Shown: positions 1-6,788, numbered from the stretch's first letter. The stretch is 41,110 nt of DNA from Planctomycetota bacterium (GCA_030605475.1 JAUWIG010000049.1:1-41110), one strand, 5' to 3'. Made by a program: numbers and translations. Notes: generated from the letters alone by a model not told the origin.

Positions 1-136
1 CCCGACCGTAGCATACTACCCACTCCGTCATCCCGACCGAAGCATACTACACACTCCGTCATCCCGACCGAAGCATACTACACACTCCGTCATCCCGACC
101 GAAGCATACTACACACTCCGTCATCCCGACCGGAGC
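1..136. repeat. 31-bp tandem repeat array (left end)
   Basis: Units start at 29, 60 and 91 and are 31 bp each (core 'CATCCCGACCGAAGCATAC' plus 'TACACACTCCGT'). A partial unit at 1-28 and a truncated unit at 122-136 flank them. Unit 1 carries small changes and the three full units are identical. There are no spacers, so this is a satellite-like array and not a CRISPR. The same unit occurs at 40989-41110, and once, slightly diverged, at 756-786. Confidence 0.95.
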
Positions 137-240
137 GCAGCGAAGTGGAGGGATCTCTTTTTTATGTCCAACCCCCCGGCCAAGTTACAGGGGACCCAAA
201 AATGTTTACCCCTGCCGCCCGCGGCAGGGGTTTCCTTCTC
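122..240 (+). repeat. 119-bp module, copy 1 (copy 2 at 787-905)
   Basis: Positions 122-240 and 787-905 have the same length and are nearly identical. Both run from a truncated 31-mer through 'GGAGGGATCTCTTTTTTATG', then 'CAGGGGACCCAAAAATGTTTA', then a perfect GC hairpin, ending in 'GGGGTTTCCTTCTC'. Differences lie mainly around 176-190 versus 841-855. The element is of the dispersed 'GGAGCGCAGCGAAG...GGGATCTC' kind seen in many uncultured-bacterial genomes. Confidence 0.9.
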
Positions 241-484
241 ATTTAGCCCCTCGGCCTGCCGAGGGGTTCTTGTCGTTTACCCCTCGCCGGTATTTATCCG
301 CCGTAGCCTTGGCAAAGAGGGAAGCGCGCCGCCCTGCGTAGCTTCAGCGAAGCCGGGTCATCCCCACGAAGGCGGGGACCCAGTCTCCTTTTCCTTTTAC
401 GCCGTTGATTTAGGCTCTGCCAGGGGTTTCCTCCTCGGCCTGCCGAGGGTTCTTGTTTGTTTAGCCGTCGCCGATACGGCGACG
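209..484. repeat. cluster of four stem-loops with different stems
   Basis: Four hairpins follow each other. 209-218/221-230 is a 10-bp perfect stem (CCCCTGCCGC with GCGGCAGGGG). 247-254/259-266 is CCCCTCGG with CCGAGGGG around a CCTG loop. 433-438/443-448 is CCTCGG with CCGAGG around CCTG. 466-473/477-484 is CGTCGCCG with CGGCGACG. Three of the four are preceded by or near 'TTTA(G/C)CC' or 'TTTAGCC' and most are followed by 'GGGTT'. No T-run follows the stems that would make a standard terminator. Confidence 0.8.
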
Positions 485-642
485 TCCTTTTGTCATTACC
501 CCCCGCCCCCACGCCTGCCCCATTGCTTAGAGTTTCGTCTGTCCCCGAATGTTTACCCGCCTTCTGTGTTGCGGGCCGTAGCCTTGGCAAAGGTGGACGG
601 CAACGCCACTTGCTTGCCGCGGCGTAGCTAATGCGAAGCCGG

Positions 643-786
643 GTCATTGCGAGCATCGCGAAGCGATGCGCGGCAATCTTTTACCCCGTTAGAAGTAACA
701 CTTCCAATCGGGGCCCAACAGCAAATAGTCAATAGTAAATAGTAAATTAGTATGTCATCCCGACTGGAGCATACTACACACTCCGT
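643..786 (+). repeat. 144-bp module, left copy (right copy 40876-41019)
   Basis: The two copies are the same length and nearly identical. In order they hold 'GTCATTGCGAGCATCGCGAA', 'GCGATGCGCGGCAATCTTTT', a hairpin of the CCCCGTTAGAAGT type (684-712), a degenerate 'CAATAGTAAATAG' stretch, and one 31-mer unit (756-786). The left copy runs directly into the second 119-bp module (787-905). The right copy runs into the terminal tandem array. Confidence 0.92.
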
Positions 787-905
787 CATCCCGACCGGAG
801 CGCAGCGCAGCGGAGGGATCTCTTTTTTATGTCCAACCCCTTGGCCCCGCTGCAGGGGACCCAAAAATGTTTAGCCCTGCCGCCCGCGGCAGGGGTTTCC
901 TTCTC
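787..905 (+). repeat. 119-bp module, copy 2
   Basis: This is the partner of 122-240. It includes the hairpin at 875-883/886-894 (CCCTGCCGC with GCGGCAGGG), which has the same stem as the hairpin at 209-230 in copy 1. Confidence 0.9.
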
Positions 906-917
906 TGAAATATACTG

Positions 918-945
918 TTGTGGGGTTGTCGGTTTTGGGTATAAT
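918..945 (+). promoter_or_regulatory. possible sigma-70 type promoter
   Basis: TTGTGG at 918-923 and a perfect TATAAT at 940-945 are separated by 16 bases. The only open frame just downstream is a 17-codon one at 953-1006 without a clear ribosome-binding site. The promoter could read through the hairpin at 1095-1158 into the FRG gene. The call rests on matching short motifs only. Confidence 0.3.
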
Positions 946-1094
946 GTCGGGATATGAAAAAGTCGTTAGCACATCTGCCGAATACGTCCAAAAAATGCAC
1001 AAAGTAACCGAAAGAATCTGCGTAGCGAAAATATAAAGTTTTATTTGAGCGACCTGTCCTCCGTAGCCCCCAAGGGGCGAAGGATGGAAGTCCC

Positions 1095-1158
1095 GCACCA
1101 ATTAGGCTACTGCCGTTTACCACGCACTTACAAGGTAAGTGCTGTGGTTAATTGGTGC
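1095..1158. repeat. long imperfect hairpin upstream of FRG gene
   Basis: GCACCAATTA (1095-1104) pairs perfectly with TAATTGGTGC (1149-1158). Inside, ACCAC (1119-1123) pairs with GTGGT (1144-1148) and CACTTAC (1125-1131) with GTAAGTG (1135-1141), leaving a 3-nt loop. The end lies 70 bp before the FRG start codon. No T-run follows, so it is not a standard terminator. The outer arms resemble the P3 arm of the TPP riboswitch at 21931-21965 (shared 'ACCAATTAGG' and 'AATTGGTG'). Confidence 0.65.
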
Positions 1159-1228
1159 GTGGGTAAGGCCAAAATTGAATCATTTGCTTGAAGACCACTT
1201 GAACGATTAAGTCAAGAATAGATTTCAT

Positions 1229-2092
1229 ATGAAAAAAATATCCCCAGCGTGTTCAAATACTGAAGTGAGCCCATACGGAAATGAATGGCGTCCTGGCAAC
1301 TTTTCTGACTTTATCAAAGAATCGAAACATATCATTTCCTCGTGTTCTGGAGAATACCCATTGCCATTATTTAGGGGGCATGCAAACTATAGGTGGCCAC
1401 TCGATTCCACTTTTCTTAGAAACTCTATCGAACAAATCTTTGGCTTGAGAAACTATCAACATTTATCCAAAGAAATCAGGCAATCAATAGCTTTTCATAA
1501 AGCAGTGAACAGTCTACTGCTATTCAATTTTGGCACTCTTTTTCGGCCAAGCCGGGAATTATTTGATCGTGAGAAAACAGGAGGTCTTGATCCCTGGTTT
1601 GAGCTTATGAAGAATTGTCAACAATATCCAGAAGAAAATAAAAGCATTTTGAAGGGTACTCATATAATTGATTGGACCACCGATATAAATGTTGCATTGT
1701 ATTTTGCTAATGAAAACCGAACCGGACACGGAGCTGTTTGGATTAGTGACGCTTTTGCCATGGGAAACATTTTGCAGGTTAAGAAAGTAAAAGAAATCCT
1801 TGATTTAATGAATACTGCGGATTTCTTTGAATCACCCAAGGGTATCCCTCTTATGTTTCATCCGCAAAAGCAAACTGGTCGACTACGTCCTATTAGGCAA
1901 AAAGTGATTTATCTTGCCCAAATGGACTTCAGGTACGATTTAGCAGATATATGGGTACCCCATGAACAACAATTCAACAAGAAACGCGTTGTTGTTAACT
2001 TAATTTTACCAGATGGGACGCAAAAAGAATGTGATGAATATTTGAGTAATCAATCACCTCCAATTACTCGCAAGTACCTTTTTCCCGACTAA
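1229..2092 (+). CDS. FRG-domain protein, candidate defence gene
   Basis: A 287-residue soluble protein with an FRG domain. The signature 'LFRGHANYRWPLDSTFLR' lies at about residues 47-64, and 'GTHIIDWTTDINVALYFAN' at about 143-161, the second core motif of this family. FRG domains are named after the Phe-Arg-Gly motif. Their biochemical activity is not settled, but such genes are common in defence islands and toxin-like loci. The usual 'QHYG' stretch before the second motif appears here only as 'QQYP', followed by a short insertion. There is no signal peptide or membrane segment. No strong ribosome-binding site precedes the ATG. A HEPN-domain gene follows on the same strand after 57 bp, which suggests a two-gene unit. 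The region is more AT-rich than the secretion operon and is bounded by repeat mosaic, consistent with acquisition. The family call is firm; the defence role is inferred. Confidence 0.85.
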   Translation: MKKISPACSNTEVSPYGNEWRPGNFSDFIKESKHIISSCSGEYPLPLFRGHANYRWPLDSTFLRNSIEQIFGLRNYQHLSKEIRQSIAFHKAVNSLLLFNFGTLFRPSRELFDREKTGGLDPWFELMKNCQQYPEENKSILKGTHIIDWTTDINVALYFANENRTGHGAVWISDAFAMGNILQVKKVKEILDLMNTADFFESPKGIPLMFHPQKQTGRLRPIRQKVIYLAQMDFRYDLADIWVPHEQQFNKKRVVVNLILPDGTQKECDEYLSNQSPPITRKYLFPD

Positions 2093-2149
2093 GAATGAGA
2101 GTGTTTCGCGATATAATCATTTTCGATATGTCATCATGAGCCGGGTAGG

Positions 2150-3517
2150 ATGTGCAACTTGTTTGCACACGCGGAATCATTCAATAAAACCCAACCCCGC
2201 ACTTGCCGTCAAAGAAATATTGTATTAATGTTGCAAATTCATATAATTGCAAACCAAACAGGCGAGAATAGTGAGGCCTTCAAAGACAACATGAATACAA
2301 ACAAATTAGTTGCTCTGCTTCATCAAGCACTACAAAAAGGATTTGAGCAACCCGATATACCGGAGCTAGCACGCGGTACATATTATGAAAGATGGGTTGC
2401 TTGGCATGTAAAAACCGACAGCGACTTGGAGTCTGCCTTTATCAATTACTTTTCCAGTACGCCTGAATTTGAAATTTTTGATGAAAAGTTAATTAATTTG
2501 GGAGGCGGTGCAATCCGAGTCAGCTACAGCACATTAATAGGCTGGTTATTACTACGAGCTTCTGAAATCGGACCTGAAAAAACTGTTGAACATTTACAAA
2601 AATATTTATCACTCGATCACACACCAGCAACTCAAATACTAGCGATCCGAGGAGTTATGCCCAAAGAGAAAATCGCTCTTTCCAATCACATATATCTTGT
2701 ACCATTCAAGGATTTGCCATCATCATTCGGCAAACTAGCTGTGGATTTACTAAGGGGACTACCTCCAGGTCGCCTTACACCTAGGGATACCTCACCACAT
2801 GCAGCACTTATTCGACGCGTAAAATTATCACCAAAATTTGTCGAACCAGGCGCACATTTATCTCCAATGGATTCTCACAAACTACAACAAGTCTGTGATT
2901 TGTTGACTCTAATTGGTCGTTGTTCGCCTGTGTCTGCGGGACAATGGCATAACTTTGATGATTGGGTCCCACTGCAGGGCATGGTTGATGTGGGGTGCTC
3001 TGGTAGCAATATCTATGATATTCTTCATTTTGACGCTTATGAATTTTCTGATGGTGAGGTAAGTGATTTTCGTAAATTGTATCGGAAATTTACCACTCTT
3101 AAACCAAGTGTGAGTGATTTGCTTCGGATTCCACTTCAACGATTGAATCAAGCCCGTCGCCGCTCCAATCTTGTGGATAAAGCTATCGACCTTAGTATAG
3201 CATTTGAGTCTCTTCTGCTAAGTTCTAAAGTAGATACCGAACTTTCTTTTACTTTCCGACTACGTGGAGCGTGGCTTCTTGCGGAAGAATCTGAGCAAAG
3301 AAGTGACATATTAGAGATTTTGAAAAAATTCTATAAACTTAGATCAAGGGCTGTTCATTCTGGGAAATTGAGTGACACTATTAATGTAAAAGACAAACGA
3401 CTATCCCCGGGCCAGTTTCTTAAAAAAGTTGACGAACTATGTGCCAAAGCGATCAAAAGCATTATCTGCGAAGGGGACTTTCCCAATTGGGAAAACTTAG
3501 TTTTAGGCTTGCCCTAA
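2150..3517 (+). CDS. Apea-like HEPN-domain protein
   Basis: The longest frame is 455 residues. The C-terminal part (about residues 325-430) has the Apea-like HEPN pattern: a helix around 'LVDKAIDLSIAFESLLLS', then 'LSFTFRLRGAWLLA', then 'FYKLRSRAVHSGKL'. The last contains the R-x4-H motif (R398, H403) used by HEPN ribonucleases. The N-terminal ~300 residues are not recognised. The start is uncertain: ATG at 2150, 2228 and 2291 are all in frame and none has a good ribosome-binding site. The shortest choice gives 408 residues starting 'MNTNKLVALLHQAL', which looks the most natural beginning. HEPN proteins of this class often act as RNases in abortive defence, and the FRG gene just upstream is a plausible partner or sensor. 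That pairing is inference. Confidence 0.75.
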   Translation: MCNLFAHAESFNKTQPRTCRQRNIVLMLQIHIIANQTGENSEAFKDNMNTNKLVALLHQALQKGFEQPDIPELARGTYYERWVAWHVKTDSDLESAFINYFSSTPEFEIFDEKLINLGGGAIRVSYSTLIGWLLLRASEIGPEKTVEHLQKYLSLDHTPATQILAIRGVMPKEKIALSNHIYLVPFKDLPSSFGKLAVDLLRGLPPGRLTPRDTSPHAALIRRVKLSPKFVEPGAHLSPMDSHKLQQVCDLLTLIGRCSPVSAGQWHNFDDWVPLQGMVDVGCSGSNIYDILHFDAYEFSDGEVSDFRKLYRKFTTLKPSVSDLLRIPLQRLNQARRRSNLVDKAIDLSIAFESLLLSSKVDTELSFTFRLRGAWLLAEESEQRSDILEILKKFYKLRSRAVHSGKLSDTINVKDKRLSPGQFLKKVDELCAKAIKSIICEGDFPNWENLVLGLP

Positions 3518-3837
3518 GAATTACCTTTTTAATTTTCGTTTTATTCAAAACCCTCCGTGCCCTCTATGGCTGTTTTTAATCTTCTCTGCTTCTTTACTTC
3601 TCTACCTCTTTACTTCTCCCTCCTCTGTCTTCAGTCGTCCGTCTTCTGTCGTCCCGCGTCCGTCGTCCATCATCCCTCGCCCGCAACCCGTAACGAGTTT
3701 ACCCTGAGTGAAAGAGTTTACCCTGAACCAAAGCGATGGGAAGGGAGGGATCTCAAACTCCGCTTGTCAACCCCAAAAATCCACCTTCGGCGAAACCAAA
3801 TTCTGACTACTGGCTCCTGACTACTGACTCCTGATTT

Positions 3838-3925
3838 TCCTGCATTTTTTCTCACTTTCTTGCATTTTCTTGCATTTTTTAATCACTTTTTTGCATTTTT
3901 TTGCAATTTTTCACCATAATTTGCA
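3838..3925. repeat. phased TTGCATTTTT array (likely bent DNA)
   Basis: TGCA words start at 3841, 3861, 3871, 3892, 3902 and 3922, giving spacings of 20, 10, 21, 10 and 20 bp. TCAC words fall between them at 3852, 3883 and 3911. The T-runs begin roughly every 10-11 bp (3845, 3856, 3865, 3875, 3887, 3896, 3907). T-tracts in phase with the helix repeat are the known cause of intrinsic DNA curvature. Confidence 0.85.
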
Positions 3926-4102
3926 CAAATGATTGAATTTTTCTCTCTCCTATTCCCCGCAATCCGCCTATATTAACAGCCGAATTTAGCATTCTCAAAG
4001 CTCACAAAATCCCCGTGCTCTCTGTCCCTGCCTGCTGGCCGACCACCTCTCAGACCTCGAAAGAAGCTGTCAGCCGGCTGCGTATATTTTGAAAGTTTAT
4101 TC

Positions 4103-4131
4103 TTGACGGGCGGATAGAAATCGGTTTTATT
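4103..4131 (+). promoter_or_regulatory. possible promoter of OmpA-family gene
   Basis: TTGACG at 4103-4108 is followed after 17 bases by TTTATT at 4126-4131. An alternative -10 (TATAAT within 'AACTATAATAGC') lies near 4168 without a clear -35. The gene starts at 4257. Confidence 0.35.
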
Positions 4132-4256
4132 TATGGGCGTCGTTAAAAAACGAAAAATTCGGCTAACTATAATAGCTTACAAATAAAGAGCTTGCGTATT
4201 TTATAGTATAGTCAAAAAGGAATTTGTCTGATTAAGTTTTTGGAAAGGACCGAACA

Positions 4257-5030
4257 ATGCAAACCATAAAACTTTCGGGGGTTTTTCTTTTATGTGCTTG
4301 TCTTATACTGATAAACGGCTGTGCCGAGATAGACGACTTGAAGGTCCGCAACGCCTCCCAGCGGAAGCGCATAGCGGGCCTTGACAGCGAATTACAAGCC
4401 ACCAGGCTAAAACTCCAGCAGTCAAAAAGAGGACTTGGCGACGCTGAAAGCCGCAAAGGTGTCGAAGCAAACGCGCTGAACCAGCAAATAGCCGCACTTG
4501 AAGAGGACCTGGGAAAGAAGAAGGCTTTGATTGCCACGATGCAGCAGCAGTTGCTTCACGGCGGACTATCGCTGCCGGTCGAACTTAGCGTAATGCTGGA
4601 GGATTTTGCCGGGGACGAGGAAATGGTTACATACGATTCAGGCCGAGGCATAGTGAAGTTCAAGAGCGATTTGCTTTTTGAACGTGGCAGCGACAAGGTG
4701 GCGCCTGCGGCAGCCGGGGCAGTTAGGTCGCTTTGCAGAATTTTGAATTCCGAGCAGGGCAAAAAATTCGGTATTATAATCGCCGGCCACACCGACGATA
4801 TGCGTATTACCAGGCCTGCGACCCGCCAGAAGCACCCGACCAACTGGCACCTGTCGGCTCACAGAGCAATATCCGTGCTGGACCTAATGGCAAAGGGCAA
4901 CATTGCCGCGGGGCGAATGAGTATACGAGGTTTTGGTGAGTTTCGGCCGATTGAGCCGAATAAGCCCAACAAAAAAGGCAACCCAAAGAACAGACGTGTC
5001 GAGATTTACATCGTCGCCAAGGGAGTATAG
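4257..5030 (+). CDS. OmpA-family (Pal/MotB-like) peptidoglycan-binding lipoprotein
   Basis: A 257-residue protein. Residues 1-21 form a lipoprotein signal with lipobox 'LING' before Cys22, so it should be lipidated and anchored in a membrane, probably the outer one. Residues about 28-95 are charged and heptad-like ('LDSELQATRLKLQQSKRG', 'IAALEEDLGKKKALIATMQQ'), suggesting a coiled-coil stalk. Residues about 130-255 are the OmpA C-terminal domain: 'LLFERGSDKVAPAAAGAV', 'IIIAGHTDD' and 'NPKNRRVEIYIV' carry the residues expected to bind peptidoglycan diaminopimelate. The role is to tether the outer membrane to the wall. The ATG follows 'GGAAAGGACCGAACA', a good ribosome-binding site. It precedes ndk by 69 bp on the same strand. 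The family is secure; which paralogue it is cannot be told. Confidence 0.93.
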   Translation: MQTIKLSGVFLLCACLILINGCAEIDDLKVRNASQRKRIAGLDSELQATRLKLQQSKRGLGDAESRKGVEANALNQQIAALEEDLGKKKALIATMQQQLLHGGLSLPVELSVMLEDFAGDEEMVTYDSGRGIVKFKSDLLFERGSDKVAPAAAGAVRSLCRILNSEQGKKFGIIIAGHTDDMRITRPATRQKHPTNWHLSAHRAISVLDLMAKGNIAAGRMSIRGFGEFRPIEPNKPNKKGNPKNRRVEIYIVAKGV

Positions 5031-5099
5031 GAGTAAAGCGTGATTTGTGGAGCGTGAGTCGCAATACGAATCGCGAACAACGGGATACGAAATACGAGA

Positions 5100-5561
5100 A
5101 TGGCAGAACGCACTTTAATTATCATCAAGCCAGACGGCATCCAGCGGCACCTGGCCGGTGAAATAATAGGGCGGTTTGAGAAAAAAGGCTTTAAGCTTGT
5201 TGCCGCAAAATTTATGCAAATCTCCGAAGAGCTGGCCCGCCGACTCTATGCCGTTCATAAAGGTAAACCTTTTTTTGAAGGCTTAGTAAAGTATCTCTCT
5301 TCGGCGCCGGCACTTATAATGGTCCTGGAAGCTGAGGGTGTTATAGATATGGTCCGCAAGATGCTGGGTGCCACTTTCGGCTACGATGCTGAGCCGGGCA
5401 CTATTCGGGGGGATTTTAGCTCCTCCAGGGGATACAACCTCATTCATGGAGCGGATAGCCCTGAGTCGGCTGAGCGGGAAATTAAGCTGTTTTTCAGCCC
5501 TGATGAAATCATCGATTACGAATTAGCTGACGCAGACTGGCTCTACGGCAAAAACGATTAG
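5100..5561 (+). CDS. ndk: nucleoside-diphosphate kinase
   Basis: The 153 residues span the whole family with no extension. Ndk moves the gamma-phosphate of ATP onto other NDPs through a phosphohistidine and so balances cytosolic NTP pools. The start 'ERTLIIIKPDGIQRHLAGEI', the 'HKGKPFFEGLVKYLSSAP' segment, 'GTIRGDF' and the catalytic 'NLIHGADSPESAEREI' (His in HGADS) are all present. No clear ribosome-binding site precedes the ATG. The upstream 60 bp is degenerate repeat ('GCAATACGAATCGCGAA', 'GGATACGAAATACGAGA'). This is a housekeeping gene whose neighbours give no added functional clue. Confidence 0.98.
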   Translation: MAERTLIIIKPDGIQRHLAGEIIGRFEKKGFKLVAAKFMQISEELARRLYAVHKGKPFFEGLVKYLSSAPALIMVLEAEGVIDMVRKMLGATFGYDAEPGTIRGDFSSSRGYNLIHGADSPESAEREIKLFFSPDEIIDYELADADWLYGKND

Positions 5562-5582
5562 TCCCAAAAAGCGACGTTTTTG
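5549..5582 (+). terminator. possible terminator of ndk
   Basis: CAAAAACG (5549-5556, overlapping the last codons of ndk) pairs perfectly with CGTTTTTG (5575-5582), so the 3' arm itself supplies the T-run. A smaller dyad, TGTC/GACA, follows at about 5581-5593. It is AT-rich and overlaps the coding sequence, so confidence is modest. Confidence 0.4.
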
Positions 5583-5740
5583 TCTGTCAGACACAAATCG
5601 TAGTTAACAACATCTTAGATTTTTCCTCGGCATCCACGCCGGTACGAAATTTCCGGCAGGGACAGGTACAAGAGTTTTTTACAGGACAAGAGACTCAGCG
5701 TAGGGCAAAAATGGGAAAAGTCCATGTTTCGTGTTGCGCG

Positions 5741-6103
5741 TTAGAGGATTTCTTTGACCTTGGCGAGTATTTCGTCCGGGTCGGCGGACTTTGAAATGAA
5801 ACCGTTAGCGCCGAGTTGAGTTGCTTTCTCCCGGACCTGAGCGGGTGGAAGAGCAGAGAAAAATACTATAGGAATTGACATTGTCTCTGCAGATGTCTTC
5901 AGGTCCTCAAAAACAGTAAAGCCATCTTTGTTAGGCATCTTAATATCGAGAACAATCAAATCAGGTTTTTCCTGATGTGCGAGTTCTATGGTCGCAGCCC
6001 CATCGTGAGCGGCTATTACCTGATAGCCATTTGCTCTTAGTCTCATCCCGAGGATTTTGACTACGTCCGGCTCGTCATCAGCAATTAGTATCTTCTTTGC
6101 CAT
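5741..6103 (-). CDS. single-domain CheY-like response regulator
   Basis: A 120-residue receiver domain with no output domain. The acidic pair is in 'ILIADDEPD' (D9, D10), the phosphoacceptor is D53 in 'DLIVLDIKMPNKDG', the switch Ser is S83 ('IVFFSALPP'), and the conserved Lys is K105 in 'FISKSADPDEI'. The residue after Lys is Ser rather than the usual Pro, an uncommon change at the cis-peptide position. It lies alone on the minus strand, opposite the secretion operon that starts 780 bp away. Three further receiver domains lie beyond that operon. The ATG follows 'GAGGAGAATTTATGATAGA', with GAGGAG somewhat far upstream. It should be phosphorylated by a separate histidine kinase; the target is unknown. 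Confidence 0.95.
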   Translation of the reverse strand: MAKKILIADDEPDVVKILGMRLRANGYQVIAAHDGAATIELAHQEKPDLIVLDIKMPNKDGFTVFEDLKTSAETMSIPIVFFSALPPAQVREKATQLGANGFISKSADPDEILAKVKEIL

Positions 6104-6636
6104 TCTATCATAAATTCTCCTCAGAGGTGTGACTGATAGCCACTACTGCACTTTCCCTTGGTGTTAATACTGAGCAGGCTATACTATTTAAGTTGGGCAT
6201 TGCGATATCCGTAACAATAACATCCGGTTGTGGCTATCGGGCCTCTCTGCTACCCAACTTCATCAATCGACCGCACAGCGAAAAACTTCATATGGGATAA
6301 CCCTATATCTGCGGTGCCGAAATCTGGGCTGCCCAAGAGGAAAGATATGTGAAAGCGCGCGGGCAAAGCCTTGGATTAGGGGTTGTTCTTATTGGTAATG
6401 CCTTTTGCATGTCTATTTCCATTTTTTTGATAATGCGAATTATTAACGTGATTATTAATTTCCCTAATCAGGTTGGCATATATTCGGATTATAAGACCGT
6501 GTATAAGCGAGGTACTTTTGCTTGGTTCAATTGTAGCACCAAGTTTTTCGAGCATTCAAACCAGAGATGCCTTGGGTATTTGCCGGTCTTAAAACGCCGA
6601 CTAATTTAGAGCGAACATTTGGTATGTAACAGGGGA

Positions 6637-6713
6637 CCCATTTTGAGGGTTTCCAAACGCTCTTTTCCGCGTTTGGGGTCCCTGCAGTAAGTCGCAAAAC
6701 GGGGACCCCAAAT
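6637..6713 (+). repeat. hairpin repeat, relative of 20448-20492
   Basis: CCAAACGC (6653-6660) pairs with GCGTTTGG (6669-6676) across an 8-nt loop, flanked by GGGACCC and GGGTCCC. A downstream 'CGCAAAACGGGGACCCC' completes the element. The same order ('CCAAACGC', loop, 'GCGTTTGG', then 'GACCC', 'GCAAAATGGGGACC') recurs at 20448-20492. A fragment ('GGGGACCACGCAAAATGGGA') lies at 15448-15467. Confidence 0.8.
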
Positions 6714-6788
6714 GATTGGAGCCGAACAGTTGTTGGCACGCTGGTGTGGGTCTCGATGGACAGACTTGGTTCGACGCTCCTTTTTGGT

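Larger units (their letters stand above)
1..1228. other. non-coding repeat mosaic, no gene seen
   Basis: No open frame here looks like a protein; the frames run through repeats. The stretch contains the 31-bp array, two 119-bp modules (122-240 and 787-905), a 144-bp module (643-786) shared with 40876-41019, a cluster of GC-rich hairpins (209-484), and members of two wider families. One is 'GTAGCCTTGGCAAAG' at 301-316 and 580-595. The other is a 'GTCATCCCCACGAAGGCGGGG' type element at 358-378. A further 'CCGTAGC...GCGAAGGATGGA' element lies at 1070-1088, and a long hairpin at 1095-1158. Confidence 0.85.
3518..4256. other. non-coding region with low-complexity and repeat DNA
   Basis: No convincing gene. 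3570-3690 is a run of variants of 'CTTCTTTACTTCTCTACCTC' and 'CGTCCGTCGTCCATC'. 3695-3735 has a 19-20 bp imperfect direct duplication ('GAGTTTACCCTGAGTGAAAG' and 'AGTTTACCCTGAACCAAAG'). 3800-3838 repeats 'CTGACTACTG(G/A)CTC'. 3838-3925 is a phased T-tract array. The AT-rich tail (4100-4250) should hold the promoter of the OmpA-family gene. Confidence 0.75.

Noticed and set aside
1-136. CRISPR-like appearance of the 31-bp repeats
   Set aside because: The repeats abut with no spacers and no cas genes occur in the window. This is a simple tandem array.
164-631. 155-codon open frame on the plus strand and overlapping frames on the minus strand
   Set aside because: They run through dispersed repeats and hairpins, have no ribosome-binding site and no protein-like composition.
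953-1006. 17-codon open frame after a possible promoter ('MKKSLAHLPNTSKKCTK')
   Set aside because: There is no clear ribosome-binding site, and nothing beyond the start and stop supports it.
1095-1158. Integron attC-like or terminator reading of the hairpin
   Set aside because: The arms lack the GTTRRRY/RYYYAAC core pair of attC sites, there is no integrase, and no T-run follows.
6330-6420. Possible c-di-GMP-I riboswitch ('GAAAGCGCGCGGGCAAAGCC' resembles part of the motif)
   Set aside because: The upstream GCAAACC block and the downstream GGTAGCC...GGTTACC block are missing, so only one part fits.
6349-6609. 86-codon open frame with a hydrophobic segment
   Set aside because: No recognisable family, no good ribosome-binding site, and it ends in repeat-rich DNA.
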